DNA of 35,414 nt from Nemertoderma westbladi (Eukaryota; Xenacoelomorpha; Nemertodermatida; Nemertodermatidae): positions 1 to 35,414 of the forward strand of contig JAUCBJ010003533.1 of NCBI GenBank assembly GCA_032718475.1, given 5' to 3'. Made by a program: the position numbers and the translations under genes. Below, piece after piece: positions 29,501 through 35,414 of the stretch. Each line of letters begins with the position of its first letter. Position 1 is the first letter of the stretch. The notes under the pieces are model-generated. The model ran no database searches. It was not told the DNA's origin and saw only the letters and a list, made by a program, of their open reading frames with translations.

Positions 29501-32500
29501 ACCTCCAGCACCCAGTATAACACCCACCTCCATTACCCAGTATAACACCCACCTCCAGCACCCAGTATAACACCTACCTCCAGCACCCAGTATAACACCC
29601 ACCTCCAGCACCCAGTATAACACCCACCTCCAGCACCCAGTATAACACCTACCTCCAGCACCCAGTATAACACACACCTCTAGCACCCAGTATAACACCC
29701 ACCACCAGTACCCAGTATAACACCTACCTCCAGCACCCAGTATAACACCCACCTCCAGCACCCAGTATAACACCCACCTCCAGCACCCAGTATAACACCT
29801 ACCTCCAGCACCCAGTATAACACCCACCTCCAGCACCCAGTATAACACCCACCTCCAGCACCCAGTATAACACCTACCTCCAGCACCCAGTATAACACCC
29901 ACCTCCAGCACCCAGTGTTACACCCACCTCCAGCACCCAGCACTCAGTGTTACACCCACCCCCAGCACCCAGAACCCAGTGTTACACCCACCTCCAGAAC
30001 CCAGTATAACACCCACTTCTAGCACCCAGTATTACACCCACCTCCAGCACCCAGTGTTACACCCACCTCCAGCACCCAGTATAACACCCACCTCCAGCAC
30101 CCAGTATAACACCCACCTCCAGCACCCAGTATAACACCCACTTCCAGCACCCAGTATAACACCCACCTCCAGCACCCAGTATAACACCCACTTCCAGTAC
30201 ACAGTATAACACCCACTTCCAGCACCCAGTATAACACCTACCTCCAGCACCCAGTATAACACCCACTTCCAGCACACAGTATAACACCCACCTCCAGCAC
30301 CCAGTATAACACCCACTTCCAGCACCCAGTATAACACCCACCTCCAGCACCCAGTATAACACCCGCTTCCAGTACCCAGTATAACACCCACTTCCAGCAC
30401 CCAGTATAACACCTACCCTCCAGCACCCAGTATAACACCCACTTCCAGCACCCAGTATAACACCCACTTCCAGCACCCAGTATAACACCCCCCTCCAGCA
30501 CCCAGTATAACACCCACTTCCAGCACCCAGTATAACACCCACTTCCAGCACCCAGTACCCAGTATAACAACCACCTCCAGCACCCAGTGTAACACCCACC
30601 TCCAGCACCCAGTATAACACCCACCTCCAGCACCCAGTACCCAGTATAACACCCACTTCCAGCACCCAGTACCCAGCACCCAGTATAACACCCACTTCCA
30701 GCACCCAGTATAACACCCACCTCCAGCACCCAGTACCCAGTATAACACCCACCTCCAGCACCCAGTATAACACCCACCTCCAGCACCCAGTACCCAGTGT
30801 AACACCCACCTATAGCACCCAGCACCCAGTATAACACCCACTTCCAGCACCCAGTATAACAACCACCTCCAGCACCCAGTGTAACACCCACCTCCAGCAC
30901 CCAGTATAACACCCACCTCCAGCACCCAGTACCCAGTATAACACCCACTTCCAGCACCCAGTACCCAGTATAACAACCACCTCCAGCACCCAGTATAACA
31001 CCCACCTCCAACACCCAGTACCCAGTATAACACCCACTTCCAGCACCCAGTACCCAGCACCCAGTATAACACCCACTTCCAGCACCCAGTATAACACCCA
31101 CCTCCAGCACCCAGTACCCAGTATAACACCCACTTCCAGCACCCAGTACCCAGTGTAACACCCACCTCCAGCACCCAGTATAACACCCACCTCCAGCACC
31201 CAGTACCCAGTATAACACCCACTTCCAGCACCCAGTACCCAGTGTAACACCCACCTCCAGCACCCAGTATAACAACCACCTCCAGCACCCAGTATAACAC
31301 CCACCTCCAACACCCAGTACCCAGTATAACACCCACTTCCAGCACCCAGTACCCAGCACCCAGTATAACACCCACTTCCAGCACCCAGTATAACACCCAC
31401 CTCCAGCACCCAGTATAACACCCACTTCCAGCACCCAGCACCCAGTATAACACCCACCTCCAGCACCCAGTACCCAGTATAACACCCACCTCCAGCACCC
31501 AGTACCCAGTGTAACACCCACCTCCAGCACCCAGTATAACACCCACTTCCAGCACCCAGTATAACACCCACTTCCAGCACCCAGCACCCAGTATAACACC
31601 CACCTCCAGCACCCAGTACCCAGTGTAACACCCACTTCCAGCACCCAGTATAACACCCACCTCCAGCACCCAGTATAACACCCACCTCCAACACCCAGCA
31701 CCCAGTATAACACCCACCTCCAGCACCCAGTATAACACCCACCTCCAACACCTAGTACCCAGTGTAACACCCACCTCCAGCACCCAGTATAACACCCACT
31801 TCCAGCACCCAGTATAACACCCACCTCCAGCACCCAGTATAACACCCACCTCCAACACCCAGTACCCAGTGTAACACCCACCTCCAGCACCCAGAACCCA
31901 GTATAACACCCACTCCCAGCACCCAGTATAACACCCACCTCCAGCACCCAGTATAACACCCACCTCCAACACCCAGTACCCAGTGTAACACCCACCCCCA
32001 GCACCCAGAACCCAGTATAACACCCACTTCCAGCACCCAGTATAACACCCACCTCCAGCACCCAGTATAACACCCACCTCCAGCACCCAGTACCCAGTGT
32101 AACACCCACCTCCAACACCCAGTACCCAGTATAACACCCACCTCCAGCACCCAGTGTAACACCCACCTCCAGCACTACACGTTGGTCCTCATCAGCCGCC
32201 CAGTAGATGGCGTTCTTATCATCGTAATCCACCGCCGATATGTCGGCTCCCAGTTTCAGTAACTCAGACACCGTGTCAGCGTGTCCGTTATACGCTGCAA
32301 CAATAAGCGGCGAACACCCGTCACTGTCGCGCTTCTCCATTTTAGCTTTTCTGTAACAAAGAAACACAATAATTGCAACCATAGCAGCAATGACAACAAC
32401 TGCACAATTAACCTAACTCAATATTAACTCAATATTAACTACATATAATTATTTTTAATAACTCGATTTAAATACAGTATAGCACTGTAGTTCACGCACG

Positions 32501-33005
32501 CAAGAGTGGGAATATTTCAACGAATGAGCGTAATCGAGTGAGTGAAATATGATACGGGAACCTAAAACTGAAATACAGGCACTTTATTTAAATGGAATAA
32601 TATGTCGTTTTATTTTCAAGTTTCTGAGTAATACTAATTAAATACCACATCACTTATTATACCGGAACCAGTACCGCACCTTACGGTACCGGTAACGACC
32701 TGTAGCTTGTACCAAATAACTCAATGCCCCAGATATTTTAAATCCCATTGTAAAATTAATAAATACACTGAGCTAACATATAACCAATGAAAGGAAAAAT
32801 AAAACGTACTTCTTTATAAGTAGCTGGACTATAGGCTTGTGATTGAAAGCAGCCGCCCGGTGCAAAGGGGTCTGTTTCTGGTCTGTGAGTGCGTCAATGC
32901 GTGCGTGATGATCTACCAACAAGGTTACTATCTCCTCGTTACCAGTTTGTGCCGCTAGATGGAGCGGCGTATAAAAGTTGTTTCGACTTACATTGACGTC
33001 AGCAC
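14124..33005 (-). CDS. TRPA: TRPA-family (TRPA1-like) ankyrin-repeat ion channel gene, seven internal exons, partial
   Basis: TRPA channels are plasma-membrane, non-selective cation channels with a long N-terminal ankyrin domain, used for chemical, thermal or mechanical sensing. Seven minus-strand exons (33005-32810, 32350-32167, 27199-27009, 22938-22836, 15212-15057, 14962-14826, 14514-14124) join in consistent phase to 2 + 1356 nt, 452 codons without a stop. They encode ten ankyrin repeats (hallmarks such as TPLHLAA, TPLHKAA, TALHVAA) and then a linker beginning EVAMAIISSDKW, with TPIRKLIKKMPEVA and AITFNYEFLED. The order and spacing of these elements match the post-ankyrin region of TRPA1 as I know it. 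No transmembrane segment is present, so the pore domain must lie left of position 1, across an intron of at least 14 kb. The first exons lie right of 33005. All large introns are filled with minisatellites. Assignment to TRPA is firm; whether it is TRPA1 proper or another TRPA subfamily is not resolved. Confidence 0.87.
14515..14825 (-). other. TRPA intron, 311 bp
   Basis: Donor GTTAGT, acceptor TTATAACAG. Apart from the SINE remnant the intron is AT-rich unique sequence with repeated TTAATTGTTAA-like stretches near 14530-14620. No minisatellite is present. Confidence 0.8.
14632..14743 (+). mobile_element. tRNA-derived SINE remnant
   Basis: A-box-like AGGCTCAGTTGG (14641-14652) and B box GGTTCGATCC (14684-14693) stand at tRNA spacing. 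The D stem GCTC/GAGC and T arm GTAGG-TTCGATC-CCTGC pair, but the anticodon stem and acceptor stem do not, so this is a decayed tRNA head, not a tRNA gene. The bases after it (CCACTCAACTCAGCGTT, ending near GGTACC) resemble, from memory, bodies of tRNA SINEs in marine invertebrates; that part is weak. It sits in the 311-bp intron between 14514 and 14826. Confidence 0.55.
14826..14962 (-). CDS. TRPA: TRPA-like exon: ankyrin repeat 9 and start of repeat 10
   Basis: Acceptor GTCATTTTAG precedes TTPLHLAARYGHVDVVKLLI and, at the end, NCLDIAIENGK. The donor AAACG|GTTAGT leaves phase 2, and CG plus T from the next exon makes arginine. The exon is 137 bp. The NGKREVAMAII junction matches the end of the TRPA1 ankyrin domain as known from family members. 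A plus-strand open frame at 14956-15216 is an antisense shadow of this exon and the 15057-15212 exon. Confidence 0.88.
14963..15056 (-). other. TRPA intron, 94 bp
   Basis: Donor GTAGGA, acceptor GTCATTTTAG. It is the shortest intron in the window, free of repeats, and shows what an unexpanded intron of this gene looks like. Confidence 0.8.
15057..15212 (-). CDS. TRPA: TRPA-like exon: second half of ankyrin repeat 7 and repeat 8
   Basis: Acceptor TTACTTTTAG|GTTTGT opens a 156-bp, 52-codon exon in phase 0 that ends at donor CCAAG|GTAGGA. It begins VCLELLDAGADINARN and contains WTPLDCAAAAGWEKTCDLLL, an ankyrin repeat. The exon's first bases, GTTTGTCTC, resemble the first bases of the upstream intron, GTTTGTATC, giving near-identical AG|GTTTGT contexts at both ends of the 7.6-kb intron. 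The following intron is only 94 bp. Confidence 0.88.
15213..15603 (-). other. Unique 3' part of the 7.6-kb TRPA intron
   Basis: About 390 bp of AT-rich sequence between the exon at 15212 and the 53-bp array. I see no coding potential, RNA gene or recognisable element. It supplies the acceptor TTACTTTTAG. Confidence 0.6.
15604..22868. repeat. 53-bp minisatellite, about 138 copies, containing exon tail and splice donor
   Basis: On the minus strand each unit is 33 bases identical to the end of the 22836-22938 exon (from CTACATGTGG to CACAAAAAG), followed by GTTTGTATCTG and a further intronic stretch of about nine bases. The right end of the array is the exon itself. Variants are GAGTTTT versus GAGTTAT, ACATG versus CCATG or ACTTG, GACC versus GATC, a 3-bp deletion giving 50-bp units (seen about 18370-21350), a 2-bp insertion at three places (near 17670, 17830, 22758) and a 1-bp deletion near 17549, 22532 and 22638. 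Larger blocks are duplicated within the array (see findings). Confidence 0.97.
22836..22938 (-). CDS. TRPA: TRPA-like exon: ankyrin repeat 6 (rest) and first half of repeat 7
   Basis: Acceptor TATTTATTTTTAG precedes 103 bp encoding AVKELIKHDKTIITDEDENS and then NTALHVAAIAGHKK. The donor is AAAAAG|GTTTGT, in phase 0. The exon joins to the next one as HKK-VCLELLDAGADI, a normal ankyrin helix. The last 33 exon bases (22836-22868) are the exon-derived part of the 53-bp satellite unit that fills the following intron, so the array is contiguous with coding sequence. Reading through the donor meets a stop within 13 codons. Confidence 0.87.
22991..26982. repeat. 41-bp minisatellite, about 98 copies
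   Basis: The plus-strand unit starts CTGTGCCACCCTGGAGGACT and ends TAAGAATGGAT. Variants are CTGGAGG versus CTAGAGG, CTGTGCC versus CTGCGCC, ACTCCC versus ACTCAC, ATTACTAAG versus ATTATTAAG, and a 2-bp deletion giving 39-bp units. Variants often alternate between neighbours, hinting at a two-unit higher-order repeat. It fills the TRPA intron between 27009 and 22938. Unlike the 42-, 53- and 25-bp arrays, it contains no exon bases; it begins 26 nt inside the intron. Confidence 0.96.
27009..27199 (-). CDS. TRPA: TRPA-like exon: end of ankyrin repeat 4, repeat 5, start of 6
   Basis: The acceptor TTATTATCTGTAG sits 27 nt beyond a C-rich tract on this strand. The donor is TATAG|GTAATT. The 191-bp exon starts in phase 0 with LLLQFDSTLVNEPDKYGDTP and includes LHKAAQKGYLDCIKTLL and TPLHMAASSGKY. 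It ends in phase 2; the AG plus the A of the next exon makes arginine. A 41-bp minisatellite begins 26 nt downstream of the donor. The upstream intron carries the nested aldo-keto reductase gene on the opposite strand. Confidence 0.88.
27213..27242 (+). promoter_or_regulatory. TATA-like run and G-rich tract, upstream of the AKR gene and next to a TRPA acceptor
   Basis: AAATATATATAAC is followed by runs of 6, 4 and 4 G separated by single T (27227-27242), about 190-215 bp upstream of the AKR start codon. On the minus strand the same bases form a C-rich tract 27 nt upstream of the TRPA acceptor at 27200, so they may act as its polypyrimidine region. A promoter role is speculative. Confidence 0.25.
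27432..28445 (+). CDS. Aldo-keto reductase, AKR1A1-like (NADP-dependent aldehyde/alcohol reductase), intronless
   Basis: This 337-codon intact frame matches the usual length of AKR1 proteins (about 325 aa) and their cytosolic TIM-barrel fold. Such enzymes reduce aldehydes to alcohols with NADPH. The catalytic tetrad is complete: Asp45 and Tyr50 (in LIDCAYCYRNE), Lys81 (TSKLWRTHHHPEDV) and His114 (YLMHWP). Cofactor and barrel signatures include SNF at 163-165, Gln185 with ECHPYL, Tyr211 in AYSPLG, and IPKSVNPQRI near 265-274, with Lys267, Ser268 and Arg273 as the expected phosphate contacts. The sequence most resembles AKR1A1. A at -3 supports the start. The gene has no introns and sits in reverse orientation inside a TRPA intron, which suggests a retrocopy, though it looks functional. 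Substrate cannot be predicted. Confidence 0.93.
   Translation: MPIRFETLHSGSKIPMVGLGTWKSEPDAVGEAVTAAIDAGYRLIDCAYCYRNEKEVGEALKRVFNDPTKGVSRSDIFLTSKLWRTHHHPEDVSTYCRESVSNLQCDYLDLYLMHWPLAFKRGSSLLPKDPEGFVEVDDTDYITTYRAMETLVDDGLCLNIGVSNFGLEQMERLVEHSRIKPSVLQVECHPYLNQSKLLSYCQSQGIVLEAYSPLGSPARSWMALCKDQPTPLLSHPTILEMSHRLQRTVAQLLIRFQIQRGVIVIPKSVNPQRISENFNVWDFHLIDSDMETLTRLNCNRRFIFPFAKDDEGNLMTCPSQVGHKYYPFTDDGTVNVT
28444..28449 (+). terminator. Polyadenylation signal AATAAA of the aldo-keto reductase gene
   Basis: AATAAA overlaps the last two bases of the TAA stop codon. A signal this close implies a very short 3' UTR of a few tens of bases, ending before the 25-bp minisatellite that begins about 55 bp downstream. 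Inferred from the hexamer and its position only. Confidence 0.5.
28505..32175. repeat. 25-bp minisatellite, about 140 copies, containing exon tail and splice donor
   Basis: The plus-strand core is CAGTATAACACCCACCTCC followed by AGCACC. On the minus strand every unit reads GTGCTGGAG|GTGGGTGTT, where GTGCTGGAG is the end of the 32167-32350 exon and GTGGGT its donor. CTTCC for CCTCC and GTGTAAC for GTATAAC are frequent. Units lengthened by a 7-bp ACCCAGT-type insertion appear from about 30550 rightwards, in the exon-proximal half, and are not seen in the simpler distal half. The minus strand lacks stops for long stretches, producing spurious glycine-, valine- and tryptophan-rich frames. Confidence 0.95.
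32167..32350 (-). CDS. TRPA: TRPA-like exon: ankyrin repeat 3 and start of repeat 4
   Basis: Acceptor TTTGTTACAG precedes the exon. One base completes a lysine codon, followed by KAKMEKRDSDGCSPLIVAA and, near the end, AIYWAADEDQRVVLE. I place the donor at CTGGAG|GTGGGT because VVLE then continues in frame as LLLQFD in the next exon, restoring an ankyrin second helix. The alternative donor CGT|GTAGTG keeps the frame but removes that helix start. The last nine exon bases, GTGCTGGAG, are the start of the adjacent 25-bp minisatellite, so the donor is repeated many times downstream. Reading past the donor stays open for hundreds of codons. Confidence 0.85.
32351..32809 (-). other. TRPA intron, 459 bp, unique sequence
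   Basis: Donor GTACGT, acceptor TTTGTTACAG. AT-rich, with no array, no open frame of note and no recognised element. A short GGTACCGG-containing stretch near 32680-32695 is self-complementary. Confidence 0.75.
32810..33005 (-). CDS. TRPA: TRPA-like exon (first in window): ankyrin repeats 1-2
   Basis: On the minus strand the exon follows acceptor ACTTTCTAG and ends at donor AA|GTACGT. It starts in phase 1: the GT completes a glycine codon begun in the upstream exon. It ends in phase 2. The translation starts ADVNVSRNNFYTPLHLAAQ and includes QTPLHRAAAFNHKPIVQLLI, two clear ankyrin repeats. It is 196 bp long and joins in frame to the next exon at 32350 across a 459-bp intron. The start of the gene lies beyond the right edge; I saw no further ankyrin coding between 33006 and the window end. 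Confidence 0.88.
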
Positions 33006-33401
33006 CTAGAAAGTATTGGAAATCAAGTTAGGCCAATTTAAGTGAATATGTAAATCGACTTAAAAATTACTATAAAAATTAGGTACTTTTTACGGTTCAA
33101 TAGTTCAGCATGAAAAAATTACAATGTAAATGGGGTTGAACTGATGAAAATAATATAACAGGACTTTTTGTCAAAGTTAACAATATATCCATGCACTTCT
33201 AAACAAACATGCACAATAGAAAATAACTTGTTACAAGTTAACCAATTAAGATATCGTTGGGAAGGTTGTAATGCGATATAATCGGCGTGTTGGGAAAACA
33301 ATTGCTGTTAGTTGTAACTTGGTAACTGGTGCGACCTTAAAGAAATCTTAAATAGTAGTTACCGAGGTTAGTTGATATATCAGTTAGGGAATATCTGAGT
33401 C
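33006..33401 (-). other. Unique 3' part of the upstream TRPA intron
   Basis: AT-rich sequence between the exon acceptor and the 45/46-bp array. A 60-codon minus-strand frame at 33119-33301 has no ankyrin or other recognisable features and is probably chance. Nothing else is seen. Confidence 0.55.
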
Positions 33402-34470
33402 GCCAATACTAGACCAATCAATACAAGACCATCAACCACCCCAACCTCTCCCCTCTGATATCGTCTATACTAGACCATCAACCACCCCAACCTCTCCCAT
33501 CTGATATCGTCAATACTAGACCATCAACCACCCCAACCTCTCCATCTGATATCGTCAATACTAGACCATCAACCACCCCAACCTCTCCCATCTGATATCG
33601 TCAATACTAGACCATCAACCACCCCAACCTCTCCCATCTGATATCGTCAATACTAGACCATCAACCACCCCAACCTCTCCCATCTGATATCGTCAATACT
33701 AGACCATCAACCACCCCAACCTCTCCCATCTGATATCGTCAATACTAGACCATGAACCACCCCAACCTCTCCCATCTGATATCGTCAATACTAGACCATC
33801 AACCACCCCAACCTCTCCCATCTGATATCGTCAATACTAGACCATCAACCACCCCAACCTCTCCATCTGATATCGTCAATACTAGACCATCCTCTCCATC
33901 TGATATCGTCAATACTAGACCATCAACCACCCCAACCTCTCCCATCTGATATCGTCTATACTAGACCATCAACCACCCCAACCTCTCCCATCTGATATCG
34001 TCAATACTAGACCATCAACCACCCCAACCTCTCCATCTGATATCGTCAATCCTAGACCATCAACCACCCCAACCTCTCCCATCTGATATCGTCAATACTA
34101 GACCATCAACCACCCCAACCTCTCCCATCTGATATCGTCAATACTAGATCATCAACCACCCCAACCTCTCCATCTGATATCGTCAATACTAGATCATCAA
34201 CCACCCCAACCTCTCCCATCTGATATCGTCAATACTAGACCATCAACCACCCCAACCTCTCCATCTGATATCGTCAATACTAGACCATCAACCACCCCAA
34301 CCTCTCCCATCTGATATCGTCAATACTAGACCATCAACCACCCCAACCTCTCCCATCTGATATCGTCAATACTAGACCATCAACCACGCTAACCTCTCCC
34401 TTCTGATATCGTCAATACTAGACCTCAATCACCCTTAACTACTAGACTTCAATCACCCTAATTACTAGAC
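33402..34470. repeat. 45/46-bp minisatellite, about 22 copies, with degenerate edges
   Basis: The plus-strand unit contains CATCAACCACCCCAACCTCT, then CCCATCTGATATCGTCAATA and CTAGAC. Loss of one C gives 45-bp units. One truncated unit occurs near 33888. Both edges decay into partial copies (CTAGACTTCAATCACCC at the right). It lies in the intron upstream of the 32810-33005 exon. No exon bases are recognisable in the unit, but the upstream exon is outside the window. Confidence 0.93.
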
Positions 34471-34830
34471 CATCAACCACCACAACCTCCCTTCCTCCTC
34501 ACCAGGCCATCTTACCAAACCATTCCCATCCCTATAATAGTACACACGTCACAGTTCCATTGGAAGCAAATAAAAAACATCAAATTTGCAACAGTAATTA
34601 ACATTGTGGAGTGACAAACTATGAAAGGCAATCATGCTGAATGCGTTTATAATGATACAGCAACAGCAACATGTACGTCGCATTCCATCAGGTAGTTTCA
34701 ATGAGTTGAGATAAGTATCCTGAACTGGTTCCAATGACTCCAATGCTCTTCGAATGCAACTTTGATTTAATATATGTGAATTTATGGAGGCTTCACACGA
34801 ACAACTTCTGGTGATCATGTGAGACTTCAT
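34471..34830. other. Unique spacer between two minisatellites
   Basis: About 360 bp between the 45/46-bp and 44-bp arrays, presumably still intronic. I see no exon with ankyrin signatures on either strand and no recognised element. Confidence 0.5.
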
Positions 34831-35414
34831 TGCAATTGGAAACAAGTTCGCAACATGTTGAAACAAAGTTCCAAAGGGTTGCACCCTTTGGAACCACGTT
34901 CGCAACATGTTGGAACAAAGTCTGCAACCAAATGGAACCAAGTTCGCAACATGTTGGGACAAAGTCTGCAACCAATTGGAACCAAGTTCGCAACATGTTG
35001 GAACAAAGTCTGCAACAAATTGGAACCAAGTTCGCAACATGTTGGAACAAAGTCTGCAACCAATTGGAACCAAGTTCGCAACATGTTGGAACAAAGTCTG
35101 CAACCAATTGGAACCAAGTTCGCAACATGTTGGAACGAAGTCTGCAACCAATTGGAACCAAGTTCGCAACATGTTGGAACAAAGTCTGCAACCAATTGGA
35201 ACCAAGTTCGCAACATGTTGGAACGAAGTCTGCAACCAATTGGAACCAAGTTCGCAACATGTTGGAACAAAGTCTGCAACCAATTGGAACCAAGTTCGCA
35301 ACATGTTGGAACAAAGTCTGCAACCAATTGGAACTAAGTTCGCAACATGTTGGAACGAAGTCTGCAACCAATTGGAACCAAGTTCGCAACATGTTGGAAC
35401 AAAGTCTGCAACCA
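34831..35414. repeat. 44-bp minisatellite, about 13 copies, running off the right edge
   Basis: The unit consists of two related 22-bp halves, GGAACCAAGTTCGCAACATG+TT and GGAACAAAGTCTGCAACCAA+TT, identical at 16 of 22 positions, so it is an ancient dimer. Each unit includes the palindromes CAACATGTTG and CCAATTGG. The first units are diverged. The open frames on both strands here are repeat translations, not genes. Confidence 0.94.
34871..34891. repeat. Perfect 9-bp inverted repeat with 3-nt loop
   Basis: CCAAAGGGT, TGC, ACCCTTTGG forms a perfect hairpin inside the diverged start of the 44-bp array, where the regular units have CTGCAACCAATTGG. It looks like a local rearrangement of a unit; no function is implied. 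Confidence 0.6.

Noticed and set aside
28523-32162. Many minus-strand frames rich in CYTG, WVLYW and LEVGV
   Set aside because: They are repeat translations of the 25-bp minisatellite. The only real coding nearby is the exon at 32167-32350.
33119-33301. Minus-strand 60-codon frame as an upstream TRPA exon
   Set aside because: No ankyrin consensus, and it would not fit the required phase-1 junction ending in G before the GADVN exon.
34549-35392. Frames rich in CCELGSNWLQT on the minus strand and KFATCWNKV on the plus strand
   Set aside because: These are translations of the 44-bp array and its flank on either strand, not conserved proteins.

Overview
This is an animal (invertebrate metazoan) genomic window, not prokaryotic. 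It has spliced exons with GT/AG boundaries, a tRNA-derived SINE remnant, very long introns and two recognisable animal gene families. I cannot place it more finely from sequence alone. About 87% of the window is tandem repeat.

The main gene lies on the minus strand: seven internal exons of a TRPA-family (TRPA1-like) ankyrin-repeat cation channel, between 33005 and 14124. Read in order (33005-32810, 32350-32167, 27199-27009, 22938-22836, 15212-15057, 14962-14826, 14514-14124), the exons join in phase without a stop. They give about 452 codons: ten ankyrin repeats and then the post-ankyrin linker typical of TRPA1. The 5' exons lie beyond the right edge. The six-helix channel domain must lie beyond the left edge.

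A second gene lies nested on the plus strand inside the 27200-32166 intron: an intronless, complete aldo-keto reductase (AKR1A1-like, 337 aa) at 27432-28445.

Nearly all remaining sequence is six unrelated minisatellites, one or two per large TRPA intron: 42-bp units (1-14146, about 336 copies), 53-bp (15604-22868, about 138), 41-bp (22991-26982, about 98), 25-bp (28505-32175, about 140), 45/46-bp (33402-34470, about 22) and 44-bp (34831 to the window end, about 13). The short introns (94, 311 and 459 bp) have none.

The most striking observation is that three of these arrays (42, 53 and 25 bp) begin exactly at an exon's 3' end. Each of their units contains the last 23, 33 or 9 bases of the upstream exon followed by that intron's own 5' splice donor. 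The pre-mRNA therefore carries roughly 600 tandem copies of its own exon/donor junctions. In the 42-bp array each unit also carries an acceptor-like TTACAG. I interpret this as repeated tandem amplification of exon-intron junctions, either expanding existing introns or creating new ones. The idea is testable by comparison with orthologues and by RNA-seq. The very long open frames over the arrays are artefacts of repeat units that lack stops.
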